This document shows positions 54,723-64,000 of a DNA stretch of 64,000 nucleotides, one piece after another. The DNA is taken from contig CAWDIB010000004.1 in NCBI GenBank assembly GCA_963802275.1, forward strand, positions 682,001-746,000, read 5' to 3'. This DNA comes from CAZMZW01 sp963802275. GTDB taxonomy: Bacteria; Chloroflexota; Anaerolineae; Anaerolineales; Anaerolineaceae. The stretch's first letter is position 1, and each line of letters starts with the position of its first letter. The notes under the pieces are model-generated. The model had not been told where the DNA came from. It did no database searches and saw only the letters and a program-made list of their open reading frames with translations. The translations under genes were made by a program, and so were the position numbers.

Positions 54723-55505
54723 ATGCAACTGGAGTCCCTCCGACAAGCGCTGGCCGGATTACCCATCGCGGACCTGCGCTATTACCCCAGTACCGGCTCG
54801 ACCAATGAGGATGCCCTGGCATGGTCGGCAGAGGGGGCAAAGGATGGCACGCTGGTGGTGGCGGATCAGCAAACCAGCGGGCGCGGTAGACATGGGCGCA
54901 AGTGGGTCACCCACCCCGGCGCCGGGCTGGCGATTTCCTTCATATTTAGTCCAACCGGAGAAGAAGCCCAAAAGCTGCAACTGTTTTCGCCACTGGGCGC
55001 TTTGGCAGTCTGCCAGGCAGTGCAAAATGAGTTTGCATTACCAGCACAAGTCAAATGGCCGAATGACATCCTGGTGAACCGAAAAAAAGTTGGAGGGGTG
55101 CTGGCAGAAACGCGCTGGCTGGATAATAAAGCGGATGCACTTGTGCTGGGCATCGGAGTCAACCTCACCCCCACTGCTGTGCCGCAGGAGATGAACCTGC
55201 GCTACCCGGCCACCTGTCTGGAAAGCGAAGCGGGACAGACCTTTGACCGGCTGGCCTTCTTACGCGCGCTTTGCCAGGCGTTATTTGACTTACGATCAAT
55301 GCTGACAACCCCTGAATTTATTCAATTATGGCAAAAATTGCTGGCTTTCAAAGGTGAGCAGGTAAGCATGGAAATTTCCGCAGGAGAAATTACAACCGGC
55401 TTGCTCGAGGGAATTGACCCACTAGGCAACCTCATCCTGCAATGCAAGGATGGTCACAAAATGACCTTCTGTATGGGGGAAGTAAGGTTAATGCCAACTG
55501 TTTAA
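54723..55505 (+). CDS. birA: Biotin--[acetyl-CoA-carboxylase] ligase
   Basis: This enzyme attaches biotin to carboxylase carrier proteins through biotinyl-AMP. The 260-residue product has YYPSTGSTNEDAL, the biotinyl-AMP loop GRGRHGRKW (53-61) and QVKWPNDILVNRKKVGGVLA, with the small C-terminal domain after residue 215. There is no N-terminal helix-turn-helix, so it is a class I ligase without repressor function. The longer open frame begins in the hsp20 downstream region and is not homologous. Confidence 0.94.
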   Translation: MQLESLRQALAGLPIADLRYYPSTGSTNEDALAWSAEGAKDGTLVVADQQTSGRGRHGRKWVTHPGAGLAISFIFSPTGEEAQKLQLFSPLGALAVCQAVQNEFALPAQVKWPNDILVNRKKVGGVLAETRWLDNKADALVLGIGVNLTPTAVPQEMNLRYPATCLESEAGQTFDRLAFLRALCQALFDLRSMLTTPEFIQLWQKLLAFKGEQVSMEISAGEITTGLLEGIDPLGNLILQCKDGHKMTFCMGEVRLMPTV

Positions 55506-55553
55506 TGGATTTACTCAAGAATTCAAAGAAATGAATTATTGAGGCAGACCGCT

Positions 55554-58158
55554 CTATTCCTCTTCTTCCGGTTCAGTGGAATCAGGATTCTCATCTTCTT
55601 CTTCGGAATCTTCCGGCTGAGGTTTAATACCCTTATCTTCCGCCAAGTCAAAGAGTTCTTCCTGGGCAGTGGCGTCTTCTGCTTTTTCTTCTTTCACCTT
55701 CTGGTCCATCTCAGCTTCTGATACACGGGCGAGGGTGGAGACCTTGTCACCATTTTCCACATTCATCAGCCTGACGCCGCGGGTGGCGCGTCCCTGGGTG
55801 CGGATGGCTTTCACCGACAGGCGCAGCACCACGCCGTTGGTGGTGATCAGAGTGGCTTCATCCTCCGCACGAACCACACGGGCGGTGGCGACATTGCCGA
55901 TGGATTTAAGCGCATCCAGGTTGATGGCGGCCACTCCCTGGGTACCCCTGCCAGCGGTACGGAATTCCTTGAGGGAAATGCGCTTGCCGAATCCTTTTTC
56001 AGTGACCAATAACAAATAATCATCCTTGGCAACCACTTCCATGGAAGCCACATAATCGTTGGGTTTCATACGGATACCCACCACACCGCGGCCGGTGCGA
56101 CCCATGGCACGGATGGTTTTCTCGGCAATGCGCAGCGCCTTGCCGTGGGCGGTAACCAGGATAAGATCATCCCTGCCACTGGTCAGACGCACCCAGCCGA
56201 GCATGTCACCTTCATCCAGGTTGATGGCAACCAGACCGGAGGTGCGCACGCTGACAAATTCTGAAAGCGCCACGCGCTTCATGACACCCTTGACGGTGGC
56301 GAAAGTGATGAACTCGGCAGCATCAAAATTGGGCACCGAAACGGCGGCGGTGATGCGTTCACCAGTTTCCAGTGAGAGGATGTTGACAATGGGCGTGCCG
56401 CTGTCGGTGCGCCCGGCTTCCGGAAGCTGAAATACCTTTTCGGAATACACCTTGCCGCGGTCGGAAAAGAACAACAATGTATGCAGTGAGCGGGTGGGAA
56501 GGAGCATGACGATCTCATCCTCTTCCTTGACCGCCTGACCGAAGACACCGCTGCCACCGCGCGCCTGAGTTTTGTATACACGCGGGGAAACGGCCTTGAT
56601 GTAGCCATTACGGGTGAGGGTGATGAGCAGGGCTACATCAGAGACCAAGTCCTCCTCACGGTAATCCTCCTTGATCTCGGCGGAAATCCGGGTGCGGCGT
56701 TCATCACCGTATTTCTCGCTGACCTCATCCAATTCGTCACGGATGACACCCAAGATCTTCTTGGGATGTGCCAGCAGGTCTTCCAGGTAGGCGATGCGCT
56801 TCAGCAGTTCCTTGTGCTCGTTCTCGATCTTCTGGCGTTCCAGAGCAGCAAGCCGGCGCAGCTGCATATCCAGGATGGCCTGCGCCTGGATATCGGTAAG
56901 CTTGAAGCGCTTCATCAAGCGTTCCTTGGCCACATCTGCATCCGGCGATTTCTGGATCGGTTTCAATGACCTCATCCAGGTTGGCCAGGGCGATCAGCAG
57001 CCCTTCCAGGATGTGGGCGCGGTTTTTGGCTTTTTCCAGTTCAAATTGGGTGCGGCGGTTGATGACCTCACGGCGGTGATCAATGAAGATCTGCAAGGAG
57101 CGTTTGAGCGGCAGCAGGCGCGGTTCGCCATTGACCAAGTGCCAGCATGTTGATACCAAAAGTGGATTGCAGCTGTGTGAATTTATAAAGGCGGTTAAGC
57201 ACACGTTTTGGCTGGGCGCTGCGCTTTAGTTCGATGATGATACGCATACCGTTGCGGTCAGATTCATCGCGCAGGTCAGTAACCTCGGACAGGCTTTCTT
57301 CGCGCACCAGATTCGGCAATGCGTTCAATCAGGGAGGTCTTGTTGACCTGATAGGGAATTTCGGTGATGCGGATCGGCATAACGGCCGCCTTTGATCTCT
57401 TCGATCTGCTGCGCGCCCCTGCATGACAATCTTGCCCTTGCCGGTGATATAGGCCTGGCGAATGCCTTCCGAGCCAACGATGATGCCGCCAGTCGCGAAA
57501 TCCGGACCCGGAATGAATTTCATCAGATCTTCAACAGTGACATCATCAATATCGTCCTGATGGTCAATCATGAAACATAATGGCTTTGCAGAACTCCTTG
57601 CAGGTTGTGCGAGGGGATATTGGTGGCCATGCCAACCGCGATACCCGAGGAACCATTGAGCAGCAGATTGGGCAAGTCGGGCAGGCAGCACTGCCGGTTC
57701 CTTGAGCGAACCATCAAAGTTATCAACAAAATCGACGGTATCCTTGTCAATGTCCAGCCAGCATTTCTTCAGCCATGGGCGCCAGGCGGGCTTCGGTATA
57801 ACGCATGGCCGCCGGCGGATCGCCATCAATGGAGCCAAAGTTACCCTGCCCATCCACCAGCGGATAGCGCATGGAAAAATCCTGCGCCATGCGCGCCATG
57901 GCATCATAGACAGCCATGTCGCCGTGCGGATGATATTTACCCAGCACCTCACCGACGATACGGGCGGATTTTTTGTATGCAGCTGTTCGAGCGCATACCC
58001 ATATCCATCATGGCATACAGCACGCGGCGGTGAACCGGCTTGAAGCCGTCACGGGCATCCGGCAGGGCGCGCGCAACGATGACGCTCATGGCGTAATCAA
58101 TGTAGGAGGTGCGCATCTCCTGGTCAATATCAATTTGTTTTACCTGGCTAACTTCCAT
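55554..58158 (-). CDS. gyrA: DNA gyrase subunit A, 5' half broken by about ten one-base insertions
   Basis: GyrA is the cutting/rejoining subunit of gyrase. It starts MEVSQVKQIDIDQEMRTSYI and has KYHPHGDMAVYDAMARMAQD, the active-site region around MRYTEARL, and the C-terminal beta-pinwheel with GyrA box-like blades, ending in a Glu-rich tail. Ten single extra bases (about 57981, 57755, 57673, 57597, 57572, 57409, 57375, 57314, 57136, 56958) break the frame, while the last 1400 bases are clean. Removing ten bases gives exactly 865 codons including the stop. The residue matching E. coli Ser83 is Met. Consensus error is the likeliest cause. Confidence 0.9.
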
Positions 58159-58270
58159 GCAGAAATTTCTCTTTCTCTCGTAAAATGGCAGGTCAATTAT
58201 AACATACGGCATCTTTTTAACAGCCATCTTTCATAAAAAGTAAACGACTGTGCTCATAAGCCATCTCAGT

Positions 58271-58282
58271 TATAATTTGCCG
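58271..58282 (+). promoter_or_regulatory. TATAAT box placed for a leaderless pstS transcript
   Basis: TATAAT ends exactly 6 bases before the pstS ATG, and there is no Shine-Dalgarno. No Pho box was recognised. Confidence 0.5.
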
Positions 58283-59181
58283 ATGAAGCGCAACACCGGG
58301 TTTATTTTTTCTGATTCTTTGCTTGTTTTTTTCAACGCCTGTGCATCCTCAACCCAGCCAAACGCGAAACTCAGCCATCCGGCGCAGCATCTTATATTCG
58401 AAAACAAGGGGTCTGATACGCTGGTCAACCTGGCACTGGCATGGGCGGAAAAATACCAGAACGACCATCCGGATATACAGATCTCGGTCACCGGCGGCGG
58501 GACCGGCACCGGCTTCACAGCGCTGATCAACGGCACGATTGATATTGCCAACGCCTCGCGCGGCAAATCAAAGCCGAGGAGATCCAACGAAGCCAAGGAG
58601 AACGGCTTTGAACCGGTTGAATTCATTGTCGCCAACGATGCCATCGCCGTGATCGTCAATCCATCCAATCCGGTCAGCCAGCTGACCCTGGAACAGGTCT
58701 CGCGCATCTATCAAGGGATGATCACCAACTGGCAGGAAGCTGGGCGGCGAGGACCGGCCGATCGTGCGCCTCTCGCGCGAAACCAATTCCGGGACGCATG
58801 TCTATTTTCTGGAAACGGTCATCCGGCTGGGCAATTCCAAGAAGACAAGAGCACTTTTTTCCGCGGATACCCTGCTGCTGCCATCATCGGAAGGGCATCA
58901 TCTCCGAAGTGCGCGACAATCCCAACGCCATCGGCTACGATGGGCTGGGATATGTGACCCAGAAGTCAAGATGATCGCGCTGGCCAAGGACATTCGGCAG
59001 CCCGTATGTATCTGCCTTCTGCTGAAACCGTCATCACGACAATACCTACCCATTTCACGCGCATCTCTTCATGTACACCCGCGGCCAGCCCGACGGCGCG
59101 CTCAAAGGATCTACCTGGACTGGATCCTTTCAGCCGAGGCGCAAGCGATCGTCACTGAGCTTGGCTTTGTCCCGCCGGTGA
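58283..59181 (+). CDS. pstS: Phosphate ABC transporter substrate-binding protein PstS, broken by many indels
   Basis: PstS binds phosphate outside the cell. Readable blocks in three frames include SVTGGGTGTGFTALINGTID, then PVEFIVANDAIAVIVNPSNP, LTLEQVSRIYQGMITNWQ, LSRETNSGTHVYFLETVIRL and YLDWILSAEAQAIVTELGFV. A hydrophobic N-terminus and a nearby cysteine suggest a lipoprotein. At least nine indels split the frame; for example, an extra G near 58742 separates NWQEA from GGEDRP. Protein identity is clear, but the sequence given cannot be translated as it stands. pstC starts 6 bases after the inferred stop. Confidence 0.78.
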
Positions 59182-59186
59182 ACGCC

Positions 59187-60080
59187 ATGAAACCAGAAAG
59201 GCGAAGAAAACCTCATCCCAGCAGCATCCGGATCGCCGGTTCTTCCAGCATCCTGTTCCTGCTGCTGATCTTCGCCTTCCTGCTGCGCGAAGGGCTGCCA
59301 ACCCTGGGCGAGGTATCCTTATCTGACCTGTTCAGCCACACGCTGGTACCCGATCGAAAGATATTTCGGCATCCTGCCGCTTGATCGGCGGGTCACTGAT
59401 CGTCACCGTCTTTTCCATCCTGATTGCCCTACCCTTCGGCGTCGGCACCGCGGTGTACATCGGCGAGATCGCCCCGCAGCGCGTCAACGAGATTCTAAAA
59501 CCAGTAATCGAGATCCTGGCCGGCATCCCCTCGGTGGTGCTGGGCTTCATCGGCATCCTGGTGCTGTCGCCGTTCCTGCGCAGGCTGCTTCAATCTGCCA
59601 ACCGGGCTGACCGCCTTCACCGGCGCGTTTCTGCTGGCGCTAATCTCCATCCCGACCATCGTATCGATCGCCGAGGACGCGCTTATACGCAGTGCCCAAA
59701 TCCTACCGCGAACGCGGCGTACGCGCTGGGCGCCACCCAATGGCAAATCATCTGGGGTGTGGTCCTGCCGGCGGCGCGCACCGGCATGCTGACCGCCGTG
59801 ATGCTGGGCATCGGGCGCTCGCTGGGCGAGACCATGGCGGTGATGATGGTGACCGGCAACGCCCCGGTGCTTCCCAGGCACTGAATTCCCTCATTCATGC
59901 CAGCGCGCACCATGACCGCCACCATCGCCTCGGAAATGGGTGAAGTGGCCACCGGCAGCACACATTACCATGTGCTTTTCTTCATCGGCATCATCCTGTT
60001 CATGTTCTCACTGATCATCAACGTCAGCCGCTTCCTGGGTCAGCCTGCGCAAACGCAGACGGGAGCAGGTGGTATCATGA
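59187..60080 (+). CDS. pstC: Phosphate ABC transporter permease PstC, broken by indels
   Basis: Membrane segments and family motifs are clear once frames are joined: SILFLLLIFAFLLREGLPTL, IGGSLIVTVFSILIALPFGV, AGIPSVVLGFIGILVLSPFL, and the EAA-type loop YALGATQWQIIWGVVLPAAR. RSLGETMAVMMVTGNAP follows, and the basic end SLRKRRREQVVS runs into a TGA that overlaps the pstA start region. Extra bases were located near 59591, 59685 and 59719, among others. It forms the channel with PstA. Confidence 0.78.
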
Positions 60081-60083
60081 AGC

Positions 60084-60961
60084 ATGAAAAGCATCACGCT
60101 TAAACCGCGCATGAACAAAAACAGCACCCAGGCATTGGGCTTCACCTGCATGCGCCTGATCGCGCTGCTCACCGTGCTGCCCATCCTGGGCATCGTGGTC
60201 TATCATCATCATCAAGGGCGGCGGGCAATCTCACGTTGGGAATTCCTGACCGCCATGCCGCGCGACGGGATGCGCGCGGGCGGCATCCTGCCGGCCATCA
60301 TCGGCACATTCTACCTGATGCTGGGCACGGCGCTCTTTTCCATCCCGCTCGGGCTGGCTGCCGGCATCTACATCTGCCGAATACGCCGACGACAACCCCT
60401 GGACGCGCCTGATCCGCATCGCCATCATCAGCCTGGCGGCGTGCCTTCGGTGGTTTACGGCTTGTTCGGGCTGGGATTGTTCGTGCTGTTTCTTCAACTT
60501 CGGCATCAGCATCCTGTCGGCTTCGCTGACGCTTTCCATCATGACCCTGCCGGTGATCATCAGCACCACCGAAGAAGCCCTGCGCAGCGTGCCCTACGCT
60601 TCCGCATCGTGGGCATTTCACTGGGCGGCACGCAGTGGCAGACCATCCGCAAGCTGATCCTGCCGCAGGCGCTGCCGGGCATCGTGACCGGCATCATCCT
60701 GGGACTGGAGCGCGCGGTGGGCGAAACCGCGCCCATCCTGTTCACCGGCGCGACCTTCTTCCTGCCGCGCCTGCCCGCTCCATCTCCATGGACGCCACCA
60801 TGGCGCTGCCCTACCATATCTTCGTCATCTCCACCCAGGTGCCGGGCATGCCGGTGCAGATCCAGTACGGCACGGTGCTGGTGCTGCTGGTCTTTGTGCT
60901 GGGGATGAACCTGATCGCCTCCCTCATCCGCACCCGGCGCGCGCAGGAAAGGCAGTGGTGA
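60084..60961 (+). CDS. pstA: Phosphate ABC transporter permease PstA, broken by indels
   Basis: Joined frames give GTALFSIPLGLAAGIYI, then EYADDNPWTRLIRIAIISL, GVPSVVYGLFGLGLFVLF, FRIVGISLGGTQWQTIRKLI, GLERAVGETAPILFTGATFF and MALPYHIFVISTQVPGMPVQ, all typical of PstA. At least six insertions (for instance near 60204, TAT-C-ATC) and a few deletions disrupt translation. It ends with TGA 2 bases before pstB. Confidence 0.78.
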
Positions 60962-60963
60962 AT

Positions 60964-61722
60964 ATGAGCGAAGCAGCATCAGCATCCGCGATCTTAAAGT
61001 GCATTACATGGACGGGCGGAAAGCGCTGCACGGCATCAGCCTGGAAGTGGAAGCGCAACCAGATCAACGTCTTCTTCGGACCCGCCGGCGGCGGCAAGTC
61101 GTCACTTTTGCGTACCTCAACCGCCTGATCGACCTGGCTGATGTAAGCAGCTGCGACGGAGAGATGCTCTTGGATGGCAGGAACATCCTGGACAAGGATA
61201 CGGACGTGATCGAGCTGCGGCGCAAGATCGGTGTGGTATTTTCGCGCCCCATCCCGCTGCCGCTGACAATTTATCACAACGTCAGCTTCGGGCTGGAGGT
61301 AGCCGGCGAAAAAGACGACAAGGTGCTGCATGAACAGGTGAAAAAAGCGCTGCGCAAGCCAGCTATGGGAAGAGGTAGGAGACCGACTGGAATCCCCAGC
61401 CAGCCAGTTCAGCGGCGGGCAGCAGCAGCGGCTGTGCCTGGCACGCGTGCTGGCGCTGGAACCGGAGATCATCCTGCTGGATGAGCCAACCTCAGCGCTG
61501 GACCCGGTTTCCACCGCCAAGATCGAGCAGTTCATGCTGGATGGGCGGAAGGATTACACCATCATCCTGGTGCCGCACAATCATCCGCAGGCGGCGCGCA
61601 TGGCGGATACGGCGGCTTTCTTCCTGCAGGGTGAGCTGATCGAGTATGCGGTGGGCAAAAGCATCTTCGTAACGCCGAAGGACAAGCGCACCCAGGACTA
61701 CATTGAAGGCCGGTTTGGATAA
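60964..61722 (+). CDS. pstB: Phosphate ABC transporter ATPase PstB, broken by indels in its first two thirds
   Basis: PstB powers phosphate import. Joined frames give KVHYMDGRKALHGISLEVE, Walker A FFGPAGGGKSSLLR, the PstB-type LNRLIDLADVSSCDGEMLLD, the signature SQFSGGQQQRLCLARVLALE, Walker B PEIILLDEPTSALDP, and the D-loop and H-loop region ILVPHNHPQAARMADTAAFF. The last approximately 270 bases are clean. phoU does not follow; an unrelated lipoprotein gene does. Confidence 0.8.
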
Positions 61723-61816
61723 TCGCGCAATTGTGCTTATGTATTTCAGCGCATGATAAGTGAAGAAGCCCGCGATATTTAAAAGTCATTATTAATGCAG
61801 CAAAAAAGGAAGTGAA

Positions 61817-62245
61817 ATGAACCGGAAAGTGATATTTTTTACCATTACCGGATTGCTGTTATTCGCCAGCAGTTGCAAGGCGGCATCAGTAGCGACCCCA
61901 TCCCCAAGCCCAAAAGCCACCCAGCCAGCGACCACACCGACCTTGCTGCCCACCAACACCCCAAAGCCGACCGCCACAGCCACACTGGAACCTGTTTTGT
62001 ACAAAGTCAGCAACGGCTACTGCAAAACCGACCATGCCCTCACGGGAGACCCTACGCGGTTGAATGACTGTGTGGTGAAAGAGAAGAGACAGATGGAACT
62101 GGCCAGCGGCCAATCGATCAGTTATGCCAGCAACCAACCACACCAACTGGCGTCCTTCTGCGCCATTCATCAGATGGATGGGAAATTGGTCACTTCATTC
62201 ATTGACTACCGGAAATTCGGTGAGGCAATCTGCATCCTGCCTTGA
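61817..62245 (+). CDS. Small secreted lipoprotein with Pro/Thr-rich linker
   Basis: The 142-residue protein has a signal peptide ending in the lipobox FASSC, then about 40 residues rich in Pro, Thr and Ala (TPSPSPKATQPATTPTLLPT). A compact domain with four cysteines follows (YCKTDHAL, LNDCVVKEK, ASFCAIHQMD, AICILP) that may form disulfides outside the cell. I do not recognise the domain. An AGGAAG Shine-Dalgarno precedes the ATG. Confidence 0.75.
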   Translation: MNRKVIFFTITGLLLFASSCKAASVATPSPSPKATQPATTPTLLPTNTPKPTATATLEPVLYKVSNGYCKTDHALTGDPTRLNDCVVKEKRQMELASGQSISYASNQPHQLASFCAIHQMDGKLVTSFIDYRKFGEAICILP

Positions 62246-62300
62246 AGCAAGAATATGCCAGGTGATGGGCGCTGATTTTTGGTATAATCGGTTTGAAAAT

Positions 62301-62375
<75 letters not shown>

Positions 62376-62828
62376 CCTGTTTTTACCCTCACTTTTTTCC
62401 TCTCCCAAAAAGGGAGAGGATTTTTTTTAAACGGACAAAAACGGACAGGTTATTGGAAACCAATCGAAACGAATATTCGTTCCATAAAAATCGAAATTTG
62501 AATTTAGGTTTTGTCTTTTGAGAAACGAATGGGATTTATAAATATATAAGGGTTGCTTCAGCATGACAACGAAATGGTGGCAGTGCCCTGTACCTAGGCG
62601 GCTTGATGCCGCCCGGAAAGGGTATCTACGCGTTCTGCTCATGCATAACGCTTCGAGGTGCCGCCTGAATCGGTTTTTTTCACCCTCACCCTGACCTCTT
62701 CCATCCAGGGAGAGGAGAATCAAAAAAAGTACCCCAGTAGATATTTTTTTAGGAAGAATTAACAACAAGGACTCTTTGGCGCGCGGGGCGCGTCCTCCCC
62801 TGCGGGGATGCAATTTGATCGTGAAAAT
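62376..62828. repeat. Intergenic region: terminator plus a copy of the GTGCCCTG repeat
   Basis: No gene is seen in about 450 bases. An intrinsic terminator lies at 62398-62428 (TCCTCTCCC with GGGAGAGGA, then eight Ts) and ends the tRNA-Val transcript. At 62583-62658 is a segment starting GTGCCCTGTACCTAGGCGG and including CTGCTCATGCA that matches the inner part of the 45.5 kb repeat. A second GGGAGAGGAG stretch lies near 62710. The rest is AT-rich without recognisable signals. Confidence 0.7.
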
Positions 62829-64000
62829 TTAATCTTCCAGCCAGGCAGGGCGGACGGCTTTGACAAATCCGATGATAATGAGCATGGCCAGCCCCCCGGC
62901 AAAGCCGTTGTTGTAGAGGTTCATGAAGCCATGCAAGCTGCCCACGTGCATGACCATGGGCAAGTGCAGGGCTCCAGCCAGCAAGCCGGCCAGGAAGCCG
63001 AAGCGGCCGGAAAAAGGGGCCAGGGTGGTGCAGAAGAGGGCGGCCAGCAATGGGCCGGGGTCGTTATGTGCCCAGATCTTGATGAAGCAAATGAGATAGA
63101 CGCCCAGCATGACGGGCAGGATATTGCGGGGATGCTTTCCCAGAGCACCAAAGCCGAATACAGTAAATACCCCGGCCAGGGTGGCGCCGTTGACGTCCCC
63201 GCCGACCAGATGGATGTAAGCAAGGGCCAGCAAACCCACCAGACCCATATTGACCAGGGTGATGCCCAAACCATAATCCTGGATAAAGTCGGAGGGGAGC
63301 CGGCCGGAACGGGCGAGAAGCTGGCGGTAGACCTGCAACCGACCACCCCAGACCCATCCGAGAATAATCACACTCACCAGGATAACAAATGCCAGCAGGG
63401 TAAACAGAAGGGTGTGATCCGTTGACCAATACAGGAGTGGTTCGATCTCCAGGCCAAAACCGCGCATGAACATGAAGATGGTCAGGGCGACAAATCCACC
63501 AGTGGTACCAGTGTTGTACAGGTTATAACCCAGATGAATAGAATAGATATGATTCATCAGAGCCGGAAGGAGCATGCCAGCCAATATACCAACGAGAATA
63601 CCAAGTATAAGTCCCATCCAGCCGAAACCAAAGCCAAAGGCGGTCTGGCTGACCAGGGGGGCGAGGGTGGTACCAAACAGCAAAGGAGCGATGAGATCGC
63701 GCAAGGGTTGCCGGTGAAAAATAGCATTGAACAGGCACACCCCCAGCATGACCGGCAGAATATTGAAAGGATTCTTGCCAAAAAAGGCAAAGCCAGACAT
63801 GGTGAAAATAGCAGCCAAGAGCAGACCATTAAAACGAGCACGAACAAGATTTGCAACGAGAAGACCAATAAGGGTGACCAGGGCGGAATTAAACAATGCC
63901 GCACCAGGACCCGCCAAGGCGACATAGTCGGTTATTAAGATGCTGGGAGAAGTAAGGATGAGCCATTCCCCCTGAAATACTTCCGAGTGGGTGTTTACAG
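62829..64000 (-). CDS. DUF1576 family multi-pass membrane protein (partial, 5' end off window)
   Basis: The frame stays open to the right edge. Before the first internal start it reads EWLILTSPSILITDYVALAG, which fits the family, so the true start is outside. About ten hydrophobic segments are present, with an internal duplication: KNPFNILPVMLGVCLFNA and KHPRNILPVMLGVYLICF are matching copies, as are HLGYNLYNTGTTGGFVAL and LHGFMNLYNNGFAGGLAML. The duplicated GNxxPV-like loops suggest a two-fold symmetric transporter. The substrate is unknown. Confidence 0.8.
   Translation of the reverse strand, partial: VNTHSEVFQGEWLILTSPSILITDYVALAGPGAALFNSALVTLIGLLVANLVRARFNGLLLAAIFTMSGFAFFGKNPFNILPVMLGVCLFNAIFHRQPLRDLIAPLLFGTTLAPLVSQTAFGFGFGWMGLILGILVGILAGMLLPALMNHIYSIHLGYNLYNTGTTGGFVALTIFMFMRGFGLEIEPLLYWSTDHTLLFTLLAFVILVSVIILGWVWGGRLQVYRQLLARSGRLPSDFIQDYGLGITLVNMGLVGLLALAYIHLVGGDVNGATLAGVFTVFGFGALGKHPRNILPVMLGVYLICFIKIWAHNDPGPLLAALFCTTLAPFSGRFGFLAGLLAGALHLPMVMHVGSLHGFMNLYNNGFAGGLAMLIIIGFVKAVRPAWLED

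Noticed and set aside
58283..61722. pst genes as true pseudogenes
   Set aside because: Amino-acid conservation persists through every frame change, with no stop-codon substitutions and motifs intact. That is not the pattern of long-term decay, so consensus error or another cause is more likely.

Overview
The window looks like a draft chromosomal contig from a Chloroflexota bacterium, most likely class Anaerolineae. This is an inference from gene content and protein character: a zinc-type S14, an Agl23/NHL membrane glycosyltransferase-like protein, a T-box valS leader, a DUF1576 membrane protein, and repeated consensus sigma-70 promoters. No 16S rRNA gene is present to settle it. The left third has AT-richer codon usage; from about 35 kb onward the genes are clearly GC-richer.

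Region 1 (1-16.6 kb, minus strand) is one long transcription-translation block. In transcription order it is rpoB, then rpsL-rpsG-fusA-tuf-rpsJ (str operon), then rplC-D-W-B-rpsS-rplV-rpsC-rplP-rpmC-rpsQ-rplN-X-E-rpsN-rpsH-rplF-rplR (S10/spc), running off the left edge inside rplR. rpoC is not next to rpoB. Promoters are visible upstream of rpoB (two), rpsL and rplC. The rplC leader folds into three successive structures and may be an autoregulatory element. tuf is strikingly GC-rich against its neighbours.

Region 2 (16.6-30.3 kb, plus strand mostly) holds a large Agl23-like protein with C-terminal NHL repeats, clpC, gmd (GDP-mannose dehydratase), a low-molecular-weight phosphatase, a lytic transglycosylase, tRNA-Gly and tRNA-Cys, a minus-strand pair (solute-binding lipoprotein, rnhA), and valS behind a complete T-box riboswitch whose specifier codon reads GUC.

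Region 3 (30.3-45.5 kb) is housekeeping and accessory metabolism: a DUF4332 helix-hairpin-helix protein, a DUF952/flavin-reductase fusion, membrane proteins, a CDF metal exporter, PhzF, a three-gene set (quinate-dehydrogenase-like, nucleotidyltransferase, PAP2 phosphatase), a tRNA-Sec (selC), a D-amino-acid PLP enzyme, PolX, and a divergent pair made of a PP2C-like/TM/beta-propeller protein and a HerA-like ATPase.

Region 4 (45.5-64 kb) has intergenic inverted repeats, DUF4256, DUF1893, a ferredoxin-domain aldo/keto reductase, dnaX-ebfC-recR, a NYN ribonuclease-like protein, a candidate structured small RNA with its own terminator, tRNA-Arg, a FAD oxidoreductase, Hsp20, birA, gyrA, pstSCAB, a lipoprotein, tRNA-Val and a DUF1576 protein that leaves the right edge. 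Several genes here carry single-base insertions. gyrA has ten in its 5' half and pstSCAB has dozens of indels, most simply explained by poor consensus quality, although the extra bases sit between codons wherever this can be judged.

Four genes (slt, polX, birA, pstS) have a TATAAT-like box ending exactly 6 nt before the ATG and no Shine-Dalgarno sequence, which points to leaderless transcription. The strongest candidates for something undescribed are the small RNA at 51.8 kb, the rplC leader, the leaderless-promoter architecture and the lineage-specific RpoB insertion.
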